Part shown: positions 7,815 through 17,428 of the stretch, piece after piece | How positions within the stretch are numbered: the stretch's first letter is position 1 | Layout: each line of letters starts with the position of its first letter | Origin: Celerinatantimonas diazotrophica | Lineage (GTDB): Bacteria; Pseudomonadota; Gammaproteobacteria; Enterobacterales; Celerinatantimonadaceae | Assembly: GCF_004339545.1 (NCBI RefSeq) | Contig: NZ_SMGD01000014.1 | Coordinates: forward strand, 114,109 to 178,108 | Direction of reading: 5' to 3' | Length of the DNA: 64,000 bases | Notes under the pieces: model-generated | What the model saw: only the letters and a program-made list of their open reading frames with translations | Database searches by the model: none | What the model was told of the DNA's origin: nothing | Program-made: the position numbers and the translations under genes

Positions 7815-10800
7815 CCCTGTACACGCCCAAATTTCAAGAAGAGTACAGTGCCAAGCTACCGGCTCTGACATTATTAACCAACTTAGGGTGGTCTTTTCTT
7901 GCGCCTGAACAGGCATTAGCTGCTCGTGGTGGAAAAACGGATGAGGTTGTTCTTCGCCAGGTGCTTCGCAGTGAACTGCAAAAACGCAGGTTTACGTTTG
8001 CGGGAAAAAGCTACCCATTGTCAGAAAAGTCTATCGACAACTTAATTGCAGAGGTGTGCAGCCCAGGGTTGAATGAGGGGCTATTAACCGGCAACGAACG
8101 CCTGTACAACCATCTGTTGTATGGCATTTCTGTCACTGAGTTTGTGGATGGCAAAAAGGCCAATCCAACGGTTGCGCTGATTGACTGGCAGATCCCTACT
8201 AATAATAGTTTTATCTTTACCGAAGAATTTACCGTTACCCGCTCTGGAGGAGTCGGCTCTTCATTTCAAGACAAGCGCAGACCGGATATTGTCTGCTTTG
8301 TAAACGGTATTCCTCTGGTTGTGATAGAGGCTAAGCGCCCAGATGGTAATGCAAAAAAGGGCCCAACTATTGACGAAGGTATTTCGCAAAGCCTGCGTAA
8401 CCAGCGCCATGATGAAATCCCCTTATTGTTCGCCTATAGCCAGATGCTGCTTGCTATCAATGGCAATGAAGGTCGCTATGGCACCTGCGGCACGCCCGCT
8501 AAATTTTGGGCGGTTTGGCGAGAAGAGGACATTTCAGACGCTGAAATGTATGCCATCAAGAATAAAAAACTATCTGAAGCGCAAGTTATGAGCTTGTTTA
8601 GCCATCGTTCGGATAAGGATTTGGATTGGTATCGAAGTCTTGTTGCAACAGGCAATTTAGCAGTGACCGGTCAGGATAAATTACTGATCAGTTTGCTCAG
8701 TCCATCCCGCTTATTGGAAATGACGCGTTATTTCACCCTGTTTGATAAGAAAGTCGGCAAAATTGTGGCCCGTTATCAACAAGTGTTTGCTATTAAGCGG
8801 CTCATTGAGAGAATCAATACCCGCAATCTCCATGGTGGTCGTGAAGGTGGGGTCATCTGGCATACCACCGGCTCCGGAAAATCGTTCACCATGGTGTTTT
8901 TAAGTAAGGCGCTCATTTTGCACGATAGCCTGAAGCAATGCCGGATTGTGGTGGTCACTGACCGGGTAGACCTGGAAAAGCAGTTGAGCCAGACCTTTGC
9001 ATCTGGCGGAGAGCTTGCGGGGAAAAAAGATAAAGCAGCTGCAATGGCGACATCGGGCAAACGTCTGGCGCAACAGATTGGCCAAGGAACCGAGCGGATT
9101 ATCTTCTCCTTGATTCAGAAATTTAATACCGCCACTAAACGGCCAGAGTGCATCAATACCAGCTCGGACATCATTGTGTTAATTGATGAGGGTCACCGCA
9201 GTCAAGGTGGTGAGAATCATGTCCGCATGAAGCAAGCACTACCGAATGCAGCGTTTGTCGCCTTTACTGGCACCCCGTTATTAAAAGACGACAAAACAAC
9301 CAATAAGTTTGGTCCGATAGTCCATGCCTACACCATGCAACGCGCTGTAGAAGACCAAATGGTCACGCCATTACTTTATGAAGAACGGATACCTGATCTG
9401 GACATCAATGACAGAGCCATTGATGCCGGCTTCACTCGTATTACAACAAGTCTGACCGATGAACAGAAAGCCGATCTGAAGCGCAAATATGCAAAACGCG
9501 GTGAGCTATATCGCGCTGATGACCGCATTCAATTGATTGCTAATGATATTGCTGAACACTTCGATAAAAACATTATCAATGGTCTCAAGGGGCAATTGGC
9601 CTGTGACAGCAAAGCTTCAGCCATCAAGTACAAAAAATATCTTGATGAAGCCCAATCCCTTTGGCCGAAGGAAAACAGGTTTGAGTCAGCGGTCGTGATG
9701 AGTCCACCTGACAGCCGAGAAGGAAATACCGCTGTTGATGACACAGCCGCACCAGAAGTCACATTGTGGTGGAAAGCGAATGTGGGTCGTCAAGATGAAC
9801 AAACCTATACCGGGCACATAATCGAGCGATTTGCTGACGAAAATGACCCGCTAAAAATGCTGGTTGTAGTCGATAAGCTGCTGACTGGTTTTGATGAGCC
9901 CAAAAATGCAGTGCTCTACATTGATAAGCCATTAACAGAACACAATTTGATTCAGGCCATCGCTCGGGTTAACAGATTACATCCGAAGAAGAAATTTGGC
10001 TTGCTGATTGATTATCGCGGCATTCTTGCTGACTTAGATACCACAATTGCGAAATATCAGGATCTCGCCGCCCGTACTCAAGGTGGTTATGACATCAATG
10101 ATATAGCTGGTCTCTATAATCAAATGAGCACTGAATACAAGCGATTACCACAGCTATACAAACAGCTGTGGGCCATTTTTGATGGCGTAAAAAATAAGAA
10201 TGATATTGAACAATTACGTCAGGTATTAGTTCCCAAAGTTGAAGATCAAAATGGCGAGTTAGTTGATGTAAACCTCAAAGTTCGCGAAGACTTCTATGAA
10301 GCCTTAACCGCTTTCGCGAGCTGTCTAAAAATTGCCTTGCAGTCAGCAACCTTCTTTGAAGATAAAAGCTTTAGCGATGATGACCGTCGTCACTATAAGG
10401 AAACAGTGAAGCAATTTTCTAGTCTGCGTCAATTAGTCCAACAAGATGCTGGTGAAAAAATTGATTATGACGAATATGCCGAACAAGTGAAAAAACTACT
10501 GGATAAGCATGTTGTCGGTGTCGAAGTCAAAGAACCTGGCGGCGTGTACGAAGTGGGAAAAATGGGTCAGAAGCTGCAACCTGAAGACTGGAGCGAAGAT
10601 AAAACTCGTAACGAGACTGATATCATCAAAACTCGCGTTACGCGAATGATTGAACAAGATTTACGCGATGATCCTTACGCTCAGGAAGCCTTCTCAAAAC
10701 TGTTGCGTCAAGCTATCGAAGACGCTGAGAAGTTGTTTGACCACCCTTTGAAACAATACATGCTGTTTCGTGAATTTGAAGAACAAGTCCATGACCGACG

Positions 10801-11131
10801 CCTGAATGAAATTCCTGATGTTTTCGCTGGAAATCATCATGCGCAGGCTTATTTTGGAGTGCTCAAGAAGGTATTACCTGAAGCTTTTGCTGTTCAGGAT
10901 CAACAAGTCCAGGACAAATGGGTCAAACTAGCCTTTGAAGTTGATGAGGCCGTTGATATTTCAGTTGCAGAGAACTCCATAAACTCACAAAACATTGAAG
11001 CTGATATCCGTAAGAAGTTGCTGCCCAAAATGTTCCAAGAGTGCAAAGCAATTGGTGGCGGAATGGATCAGGCCAAGAAAATCGTTGAGATGGTCGTGCA
11101 GATTACGCGCGTCGGATTGAACGGCAATTAA
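7811..11131 (+). CDS. hsdR: Type I restriction subunit HsdR
   Basis: The translocating endonuclease subunit, 1106 aa, full length. Order: N-terminal PD-(D/E)xK nuclease with RRPDIV near 157 and VVIEAKRP near 171; two RecA-like helicase domains with Walker A HTTGSGKS near 350, DEGH box near 459, AFTGTPL, and motif VI ARVNRLHPKK near 718; helical C-terminal domain for binding HsdM. All key residues appear present, so it should be active. It is the last hsd gene and follows rhuM with an ATGA overlap, so restriction is made downstream of modification. Confidence 0.95.
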   Translation: MTLYTPKFQEEYSAKLPALTLLTNLGWSFLAPEQALAARGGKTDEVVLRQVLRSELQKRRFTFAGKSYPLSEKSIDNLIAEVCSPGLNEGLLTGNERLYNHLLYGISVTEFVDGKKANPTVALIDWQIPTNNSFIFTEEFTVTRSGGVGSSFQDKRRPDIVCFVNGIPLVVIEAKRPDGNAKKGPTIDEGISQSLRNQRHDEIPLLFAYSQMLLAINGNEGRYGTCGTPAKFWAVWREEDISDAEMYAIKNKKLSEAQVMSLFSHRSDKDLDWYRSLVATGNLAVTGQDKLLISLLSPSRLLEMTRYFTLFDKKVGKIVARYQQVFAIKRLIERINTRNLHGGREGGVIWHTTGSGKSFTMVFLSKALILHDSLKQCRIVVVTDRVDLEKQLSQTFASGGELAGKKDKAAAMATSGKRLAQQIGQGTERIIFSLIQKFNTATKRPECINTSSDIIVLIDEGHRSQGGENHVRMKQALPNAAFVAFTGTPLLKDDKTTNKFGPIVHAYTMQRAVEDQMVTPLLYEERIPDLDINDRAIDAGFTRITTSLTDEQKADLKRKYAKRGELYRADDRIQLIANDIAEHFDKNIINGLKGQLACDSKASAIKYKKYLDEAQSLWPKENRFESAVVMSPPDSREGNTAVDDTAAPEVTLWWKANVGRQDEQTYTGHIIERFADENDPLKMLVVVDKLLTGFDEPKNAVLYIDKPLTEHNLIQAIARVNRLHPKKKFGLLIDYRGILADLDTTIAKYQDLAARTQGGYDINDIAGLYNQMSTEYKRLPQLYKQLWAIFDGVKNKNDIEQLRQVLVPKVEDQNGELVDVNLKVREDFYEALTAFASCLKIALQSATFFEDKSFSDDDRRHYKETVKQFSSLRQLVQQDAGEKIDYDEYAEQVKKLLDKHVVGVEVKEPGGVYEVGKMGQKLQPEDWSEDKTRNETDIIKTRVTRMIEQDLRDDPYAQEAFSKLLRQAIEDAEKLFDHPLKQYMLFREFEEQVHDRRLNEIPDVFAGNHHAQAYFGVLKKVLPEAFAVQDQQVQDKWVKLAFEVDEAVDISVAENSINSQNIEADIRKKLLPKMFQECKAIGGGMDQAKKIVEMVVQITRVGLNGN

Positions 11132-11146
11132 AAGTATTGAGTAACT

Positions 11147-11899
11147 ATGAATGTTCCTATTAAACAAAGCTGTCATCTGATGAACTTTCACTACGGTGAT
11201 GAACTCATCGCTTTTGAGCGGGTTATTCGTCCGCAGGCAAACAGCAAGGTATTGATTAAGGTACATCCTGATTGTCGCGTGATCGTCTCAGCACCGATAG
11301 ATGCTGACAATGATGCTGTACTGAATGCCGTTAAAAAACGGGGACGTTGGATATACGAGCAGTTGCGGGATTTTCGTAAGCAATTGGAGTATACCTCACC
11401 AAGAAAGTACATCAGTGGTGAGAGTCACTATTATCTCGGTAAACAATATCTACTTAAGGTCATAGAAGCCCCAAATAGTATCCAGGGAGTCAAATTACTG
11501 CGCGGAAAACTTGAGGTATCAGTGCGCAGAAAAAGTGCAGAGAAAGTAAAAGAACTTCTTAACGATTGGTATAAAACACGAGCTAAAGAAACCTTCTCTA
11601 AACGTCTTGATGACGTCCTTGAACATGCCTTATGGCTAGCAGAACGGCCACCATTGCGTATTCAGACCATGCAAACCCAATGGGGCAGTTGCTCTCCAAA
11701 TGGCAGAATTACGTTGAATCCCTATCTGGTTAAAGCACCCAGAGATTGTATTGATTACGTGGTATTACACGAGCTATGCCACTTAGCAGAGTTTAACCAC
11801 AGTGAGAGATTTTATCGCCTTATGGGGCAAGTCATGCCGGGGTGGGAGAAGGTCAAAGAACGTTTGGATGGGATGGCTAATATCATCCTACTCAACTGA
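11147..11899 (+). CDS. YgjP-like (M48/DUF45) zinc metallopeptidase
   Basis: A 250-aa protein with the zincin motif HELCHLAEFNHSERF near residue 207 and the preceding family block QTQWGSCSPNGRITLNPYLV. This is the YgjP/DUF45 type of SprT-like metal-dependent hydrolase. It starts 15 bp after hsdR and such genes are regularly the tail of type I operons. A role in clearing proteins from DNA has been suggested for SprT-like enzymes; for this one it is inference. No clear terminator follows it. Confidence 0.85.
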   Translation: MNVPIKQSCHLMNFHYGDELIAFERVIRPQANSKVLIKVHPDCRVIVSAPIDADNDAVLNAVKKRGRWIYEQLRDFRKQLEYTSPRKYISGESHYYLGKQYLLKVIEAPNSIQGVKLLRGKLEVSVRRKSAEKVKELLNDWYKTRAKETFSKRLDDVLEHALWLAERPPLRIQTMQTQWGSCSPNGRITLNPYLVKAPRDCIDYVVLHELCHLAEFNHSERFYRLMGQVMPGWEKVKERLDGMANIILLN

Positions 11900-12050
11900 T
11901 TGTATCGCTACTTATATTCTTTGAGATAGTTGCGATCAGGTGCCGCGAACATCCCAACATGTCTAAATGTCACTATAGCTATGCCCAGTCTTCAATAGGC
12001 TGGCTATGTGCTGATGCCCTAAGGTAAGCTCAAATGAGCATCTCTGTCTC
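11900..12050. other. Intergenic stretch after the restriction operon
   Basis: Together with the repeat copy and promoter that follow, this makes a gap of almost 400 bp. This part has no convincing reading frame or terminator. It may be the diverged outer half of the MITE-like element at 12051-12187, because the other CTAG end of that copy is not found. Confidence 0.4.
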
Positions 12051-12187
12051 CTCAGGGCAGCATTTGAGGCTGGATTTATCCAGCGTTAAACGTCCTTTGT
12101 GGAGAATAACGACACGGCAAGACGTTTGCCTTGTCTTAATCCACCTCAGATTGCTGCAAAACTAATAAAAAAGTCAACAGCCCCTAG
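12051..12187 (-). repeat. MITE-like repeat, copy A (half element, reversed)
   Basis: Read on the minus strand this begins CTAGGGGCTGTTGAC, continues with a segment closely similar to the first 135 bp of the copy at 54773-55041, and stops near a CTGCCCT block. It holds a large imperfect hairpin (TGAGG...CCTCA outer stem, AAACGTC...GACGTTT inner stem). The matching second half and terminal repeat seen in copy C are absent. Its CTAG end sits only a few bases upstream of the chemoreceptor promoter. Confidence 0.75.
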
Positions 12188-12189
12188 GT

Positions 12190-12216
12190 ATTACGATTAA
12201 CGTAAAGTGCCGATAA
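12190..12216 (+). promoter_or_regulatory. Candidate sigma-28 (FliA) promoter of the chemoreceptor gene
   Basis: GCCGATAA at 12209-12216 is an exact match to the FliA -10 consensus known from enterobacteria. At the expected distance upstream the -35 is ATTA rather than TAAA, so the upstream half is weak. The position, about 70 bp before a chemoreceptor start, fits. The repeat copy A ends at 12187, right beside the -35. Confidence 0.5.
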
Positions 12217-12285
12217 ATTTCTACCGCTCGCTTTATTTGTGGCTATTCTTTATATAGCTGTGACTCTCATAAAGGATTAGTAGAG

Positions 12286-14202
12286 ATGAAGCAATTGGGC
12301 TTTAAGAAAGTCATGTTGTTGTCAATATTGTTGCTGGTTGCTATCTCGGTATCTATATCGAGTTATGTCTCTTATTTACAACAAAAATCAATATTGACCA
12401 CTGCTATCATGGATAAAGGGCAAAGCTATGTCCGAGGCCGTGGTGATGTCATTAAGACCATGCTCAATGAGAAAGTCGGTGGGATCACTAAGTTGGCTAA
12501 ACAGTTCAAGAATAAACCGTTGATGGGCTCCGTCGTTCATAGTGCAGCGGATACTATTGAGCAAACGAAGTTTTTAGCAAATGCGATGAATTTAAATAGT
12601 GCCGTGATCGCGTTTGAAAATGGTGATGGTTACTGGAACCTGTCAACCCCCACTTGGATGAATCATAAGTATTCTGGTGATGTGACGACACGACCTTGGT
12701 ATCAAGCTGCTCTTCGTCATAAGGGTGTGCTGGTGACCGATCCTTATAAAGGGACTGATGGAAAATATTGGGTGAGTATTATAGAGAAGGTCGATGGCGG
12801 CACAATTTCCACCGATATGGAGCTTTCTTTTCTGGATGCTTTAGTGAAACCCTCAGCAAATCTTCCAGGTTCTGTGGCTATTATATTCAATTCGGATGGA
12901 TTATTGTTGGCTTCATCTTCTCAAGATGTTAAATCCGGTCAAAACGCACTCGATTTTCCTTGGTTTAAAGGCGCCATCACTAAAGCGTTAGATCAACAAG
13001 ATGCTGTGGTTGATTATCAGGTCGATGGTGTTGATAAAATTCTCTTTTCACATCGGATTAAAGTGGGTGATAAGTATTGGTTTTACGCGGTTGGCGTGAA
13101 TCGTTCGATCGCATTTGCCGAATTAGCTTCTGCTCGCGACACGGCTATTCTTGTTGCACTGATAGCTACAGTGGTGAGTATTATTATTGCCTTTATGCTG
13201 ATTCAGTTGCTATATCGCCCGATTATTTCTTTGCGGGAGATGATCGCCGGACTTTCTAGCGGCAATGGTGATTTGACGCAACGGCTGAAAGTTAACAGTA
13301 ATGATGATATTGGCCAGATCTCTACAGGGATCAACACCTTTATCGAAAGTTTGCAGCAAATGATGCTCGAGGTGAAAGATGCGAGTGACTATTTGCAGAG
13401 TAATGTGGTTCGTCTTCGTAAACAGGCTGAACAAAATAAGACCATTTTACAGAAACATTTGAGTGAGACTGAGCAGGTCGCGACGGCTGTAGAGCAGATG
13501 GATGCTACGGCAAATTCAATGGCAACGGATGCAGCCAATACAGCTGAGCTGACCGAACAGGCCAATCAAACCAGCCATGATTCGCGAGTCATTGTGAATA
13601 ATTCCCAGCAGACCATGTCTGCGTTGATTACTGATGTGCAGAATGCTTCGAATGATGTCCAATTGATGGATAATCAGACCCAGAATATTAGTTCGATTTT
13701 AAATGTGATCGGTGCAATCGCTGAACAGACTAACTTATTGGCTTTAAATGCCGCGATAGAAGCAGCCCGCGCCGGAGAGCAAGGGCGTGGTTTTGCGGTG
13801 GTCGCAGATGAAGTCCGCTCATTGGCAAGTCGCACGAAAGATAGTACTCAGGAGATTGAAAACTCTATTGAGAGTTTGGTTCAAGGATGCCGTCAGGTTG
13901 TGCACTCGATGAACGATACCAAAGCGCGTTGTGAGGATGCCACTTCAGGTTCCGATGCGGTTGCTGAAAGTCTTGATGCTCTGACCAATTTTGTAAATCA
14001 AATCAATGGGCTCAGTACGCAGATTGCAACGGCAGCTGAAGAGCAGAGTGGTGTGACTAAAGAAATTAGTCGTAATATGAATGAAATCAGTAGTATTGTT
14101 AGTGAGCTGGATAGTAATGGTCAAAAAGCTCTCAATGATGCCGAAGATATTGAACGGGTAAACAATCAGTTGATCGCAATTGTTAGTCGATTCAAAGTAT
14201 AA
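12286..14202 (+). CDS. Methyl-accepting chemotaxis protein (dCache type)
   Basis: A 638-aa chemoreceptor. Membrane segments at about 9-31 and 285-308 bound a periplasmic dCache_1 domain (contains [24 protein letters not shown] aromatic motif, near 125-145). HAMP follows (about 308-362), then a long coiled-coil signalling domain with the conserved hairpin tip [20 protein letters not shown] near 478. It signals to CheA/CheW and flagella; ligand unknown, although dCache receptors with the motif around DxPW/RxYY commonly bind amino or organic acids. The start has an AAAGGATTAG ribosome site. Monocistronic. Confidence 0.93.
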   Translation: MKQLGFKKVMLLSILLLVAISVSISSYVSYLQQKSILTTAIMDKGQSYVRGRGDVIKTMLNEKVGGITKLAKQFKNKPLMGSVVHSAADTIEQTKFLANAMNLNSAVIAFENGDGYWNLSTPTWMNHKYSGDVTTRPWYQAALRHKGVLVTDPYKGTDGKYWVSIIEKVDGGTISTDMELSFLDALVKPSANLPGSVAIIFNSDGLLLASSSQDVKSGQNALDFPWFKGAITKALDQQDAVVDYQVDGVDKILFSHRIKVGDKYWFYAVGVNRSIAFAELASARDTAILVALIATVVSIIIAFMLIQLLYRPIISLREMIAGLSSGNGDLTQRLKVNSNDDIGQISTGINTFIESLQQMMLEVKDASDYLQSNVVRLRKQAEQNKTILQKHLSETEQVATAVEQMDATANSMATDAANTAELTEQANQTSHDSRVIVNNSQQTMSALITDVQNASNDVQLMDNQTQNISSILNVIGAIAEQTNLLALNAAIEAARAGEQGRGFAVVADEVRSLASRTKDSTQEIENSIESLVQGCRQVVHSMNDTKARCEDATSGSDAVAESLDALTNFVNQINGLSTQIATAAEEQSGVTKEISRNMNEISSIVSELDSNGQKALNDAEDIERVNNQLIAIVSRFKV

Positions 14203-14207
14203 CTTCT

Positions 14208-14233
14208 AAGGCCTGCCTTTTTCGGGAGGCCTT
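14208..14233 (+). terminator. Hairpin after the chemoreceptor gene
   Basis: A 7-bp stem AAGGCCT / AGGCCTT begins 5 bp after the stop codon. There is no clear U-run after it, so terminator function is moderate in likelihood. Confidence 0.4.
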
Positions 14234-14666
14234 ATCCCAGCTGTTCTTGTTATTCGGATGTGGACTATGTGTATAAAAGCTGGCCGATTGAGCTAGGCAT
14301 GGTTGATTCAACATTCTTTGTGTTTCGAAGCCTATAAGAGCCTCGGTCATCTGTTCCCGCCGCTTAGCGAAAACAACTAAAAATAGGAAAATGGCTAACG
14401 GTTTAAAATCCGTGGATCGTTGCTTAGGTTATCTTGTGTAAGTGAGAGCAATAGCAACGAGAGGTGGAATGCCGATGGAAACAACGGATCTGGGAAAATA
14501 CGGCTAAAGGAATATCTGAGACTAACTAATTGCTGCTAAAAGAAGAAGATTTTTCACGGATGACTGATGTATAGCTGCCCATTCAGGGCGTCATAGGGTC
14601 GCTACCTATTATCAATGAAAACAGACTGATATAAACCTAATTCTTCCATATTTTGTTATGAACCTT
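14234..14666. other. Intergenic stretch, possible decayed coding DNA
   Basis: No intact gene is found in this stretch of over 400 bp between convergent genes. Around 14530-14635 the plus strand reads LLLKEEDFSRMTDV, a stop, then LPIQGVIGSLPIINENRLI, which looks like protein-coding language broken by a stop, but I cannot assign a family. It may be a relic of a lost gene. Confidence 0.3.
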
Positions 14667-15359
14667 TTATTTTGCCACGGTCTTTTTTCTAAAGCGTCGT
14701 TCAGGACGACCTATTTTCCCATGACAAATTTCTGCTTGGAGAAAGCCAGAAAGAATACAGTATTCCAGATAGCGCCTTGCTGTTGTTTTACTTATTCCAA
14801 CTTCGAGTAATAAAGAGTCAGTCGTATGAATAACTTCGTCATCACTGAATATTGCTTTAATTTTATCGAGGGTGAGTTGATCAATGCCTTTGGGTAAATT
14901 TTCTCCTGTTTCCCCTGCTTTGGACTGATAATTAAGCATTAAATCAACATATTTCTGGTTAACCGAATCTGTGGATTCCAATGTGCTCTTATAGCTTAAA
15001 TATCTGTTTAAAGAATCCTCAAGTCTATCGTATGAAATTGGCTTAAGTAGATAATCAAAAGCACCCGCTCTAATAGCCTTACTCACGGTATCCATATCAC
15101 TGGCGGCGGTTACGAAGATGATGTCTGATGGGTTCTCTTTGGCATTGATATCTTTCATCAGTTCTATTCCCTTACCGTCAGGAAGATAGTTATCCAGTAT
15201 GACTAAATCTGGCTTGATGATAGCAATCATGCTTTTGGCTTCTCTTATATTTTTCGCAATGCCGACAGCAACAAATTTTTGGGTTTTATTTAGAAAATCC
15301 GCATGAAATTCCGCGATGTTTGACTGATCCTCAACAATTAAAACATTAAACACCTTCAT
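14667..15359 (-). CDS. CitB/DcuR-type response regulator
   Basis: A 230-aa response regulator. Receiver domain 1-120 with acidic pair ED at 10-11, phospho-acceptor D56 (VILDNYLPDG) and LLKPIS lysine near 108. The C-terminal HTH (TTDSLLLEVGISKTTARRYLEYC) is the family arrangement of CitB/DpiA/DcuR. It should bind DNA near the citrate transporter when phosphorylated by the kinase encoded just upstream, with which it overlaps by 14 bp. The transporter at 17429-18742 is the likely target. Confidence 0.9.
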   Translation of the reverse strand: MKVFNVLIVEDQSNIAEFHADFLNKTQKFVAVGIAKNIREAKSMIAIIKPDLVILDNYLPDGKGIELMKDINAKENPSDIIFVTAASDMDTVSKAIRAGAFDYLLKPISYDRLEDSLNRYLSYKSTLESTDSVNQKYVDLMLNYQSKAGETGENLPKGIDQLTLDKIKAIFSDDEVIHTTDSLLLEVGISKTTARRYLEYCILSGFLQAEICHGKIGRPERRFRKKTVAK

Positions 15360-16992
15360 ACGATGTCTCCTTTTGATTAATTTTAGGAATATAAATAGAA
15401 AATACAGCTCCTTGAGGTTCAGCTTCTTCCATTAGCAACGTACCCCCAGCATTTTTTATGTACTTGCTGACCAGATATAATCCGATGCCATGGCCTTCTG
15501 CTTTTTTGGACGACACACCTCTGGTAATTAGGTCTTCCGGGTCACGACCTTTAAATCCAATGCCATTGTCACTGACTTGGACAATGAGTTCTTCTGCACT
15601 ATCATTCATAAACAAAGAGATAATTTTGTTACTGTCGGGATTTTTAATACTGGACTCAAATGCATTATCCAGCACATTGCCAAGCAGGGCGCTTAATTCA
15701 TCTTCTTGAATAGGCCAGTTGCCACCGATCAGAGCCGACATAGGGTCAATATCCAAAGTTAGCCCCAGCTCCTCTGCCCGACAGATTTTTCCAAGTAATA
15801 AACCAGCGATAATCCTAGGTCTAAAAATCTGAGTCACTAAATCAACCAGAGCCTGACGCTTACTATTGGTACTTTCTAATAATTCCAGTGCCTTTTGGTT
15901 TTCACCAATTTGTAAAAGTCCACTGATCGTTGATAGTTGATTGTTGTGCTCATGACGCATAACACGCAAATTATCTAGATAATGCTGCACCTGAGCTAGT
16001 TGAGTGGTGAGGGTAGTAATATTATCTCGTTTACGAAGGCTTACAACTGTCCCAAATATGCCAGTTTCATTGGTCATTTTTACTCGTGTAGCGATAAAGG
16101 TTTCACCATTACAAGTCATTATTTCATCATTGACATCTGCTGCATGCTTGCTTTCTTGGCAAGGTATAAAAAAGCTGGCTGGCGTAACAAAATCCTGAAT
16201 AGACCTTCCTGTTAAGGTCTCTGGCGCATGAGTTATACCGAGCATTTCCAATGCGGATCGATTGATACTTAAAATGCTCCCGTCACTGTTCGTTGCGATG
16301 ATTCCCTCGTGCATGGTTTGCATGATGCTCGTTTTGATTTGTAGTGATTGGGCTATTTCCCCTGGCTCCATATTAAACATTTGGTTTTTAATGTGATTAG
16401 AGAAAAAGTAGGCTCCTATAATGGTCAGGATTATGGCGACACCAATGCTACTTAATATGGGTAATGAGTACTCAAATATCCGATGGCTCAGTCTATTAAC
16501 TAGATAGCCCACTGAGACGACGCCAATAATTTGATTATCTGCTATTACGGGAGTTTTCCCCCGAATTGAAAGGCCAGACTGCCCTTTGCTGACAAACACG
16601 TGACTTTTACCTAATTTCAGCGCGTCATAGTTATCTTCGCTGGTTATTTTTTCCCCTATATAGTTTGGATTCGGGTGATAAAGACGTAATTCCTGCCGAT
16701 CTGCAATAACAACATAATCGGCGTCACTTAACTGGTTTGTACGACGGAAAATATCCGAGAGCTGTTTTTTATCCGCATGATTCAAACTGGCGATGACAGA
16801 TGGATCAGCCGCAATTTCTTTTGCTTGAACCAATGCTTTTGAACCGACCATATCCACGATGGTTTGTTCAAAAATATGGAGAAATAGACCACTTTGAAAA
16901 CCGATAAGAGTGACAAAAAAAACGGAAAGCATTAATGCTACGCGAGTACGAAATTTGAATTTACTGAATAAAGCGCCATCCATTTTTATCAT
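15346..16992 (-). CDS. CitA/DcuS-type sensor histidine kinase
   Basis: A 548-aa membrane sensor of the CitA/DcuS/DpiB family for citrate or C4-dicarboxylates. Two membrane segments (about 16-36 and 175-197) flank a periplasmic PAS-like (PDC) domain; the usual citrate-binding style RxxHP... region includes LRLYHPNPNYIGE. A cytoplasmic PAS domain follows (about 220-325), then the H-box RHEHNNQLSTISGLL near 345 and an ATPase with DNGIGFKG and GHGIGLYLVSK. The pair with the downstream regulator and the closeness of a CitMHS transporter support citrate as the signal. Confidence 0.92.
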   Translation of the reverse strand: MIKMDGALFSKFKFRTRVALMLSVFFVTLIGFQSGLFLHIFEQTIVDMVGSKALVQAKEIAADPSVIASLNHADKKQLSDIFRRTNQLSDADYVVIADRQELRLYHPNPNYIGEKITSEDNYDALKLGKSHVFVSKGQSGLSIRGKTPVIADNQIIGVVSVGYLVNRLSHRIFEYSLPILSSIGVAIILTIIGAYFFSNHIKNQMFNMEPGEIAQSLQIKTSIMQTMHEGIIATNSDGSILSINRSALEMLGITHAPETLTGRSIQDFVTPASFFIPCQESKHAADVNDEIMTCNGETFIATRVKMTNETGIFGTVVSLRKRDNITTLTTQLAQVQHYLDNLRVMRHEHNNQLSTISGLLQIGENQKALELLESTNSKRQALVDLVTQIFRPRIIAGLLLGKICRAEELGLTLDIDPMSALIGGNWPIQEDELSALLGNVLDNAFESSIKNPDSNKIISLFMNDSAEELIVQVSDNGIGFKGRDPEDLITRGVSSKKAEGHGIGLYLVSKYIKNAGGTLLMEEAEPQGAVFSIYIPKINQKETSYEGV

Positions 16993-17160
16993 TGTTATCT
17001 ATTTTGGTTTGTCTGAATATGCCGTAATTAGCGAGACGAATAGTAAATACTTATTGGCTTGGAAGGATTAATTAACCTAGAAGTTTCATGTGGTTTTTAT
17101 GAATTTAAGTAATTTAATGATGTAAAACTGCGCTGCTCTGGTTGAAATGAGAAAGCAGTA

Positions 17161-17377
17161 CAGTTTACTAAGAAAATCAGCCTTAACTTTTGCGGCTTCG
17201 TCCACACCGGGTGGCACACATGTTGCCAGAAGTGTCTTTAACTCAAGAGCAAGGGGGGATTAATATTCTTTTTTGTAATTCATCAACCAGTTCGCTGGTG
17301 TCAGTTGCACTCAGAGGCTTAGGGAAAATGCCTTTGGCTTCACGAGATCGTTTCATTCCGTAATAGTTATCCAACAT
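17161..17377 (-). pseudogene. acnB: Decayed acnB 5' end (aconitase B remnant)
   Basis: Read on the minus strand from an ATG at 17377 the frame gives MLDNYYGMKRSREAKGIFPK then PLSATDTSELVDELQ, like the start of aconitate hydratase B (family: ...RAAEGIxPKPLxxxQxAxLVELL). A one-base shift at a run of six G/C (17253-17258) then moves to a second frame with VPPGVDEAAKVKADFLSKL, matching the invariant AcnB block VPPGVDEAAYVKAGFL. Similarity ends there, so only about 70 of some 860 codons remain. It is co-directional with and directly after the citrate transporter, which suggests a former transporter-aconitase operon. Confidence 0.82.
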
Positions 17378-17428
17378 GGGTTGTTCCTATATAGATAAAT
17401 TTAATTGGGCCTTGTTATTTTTATGGTG

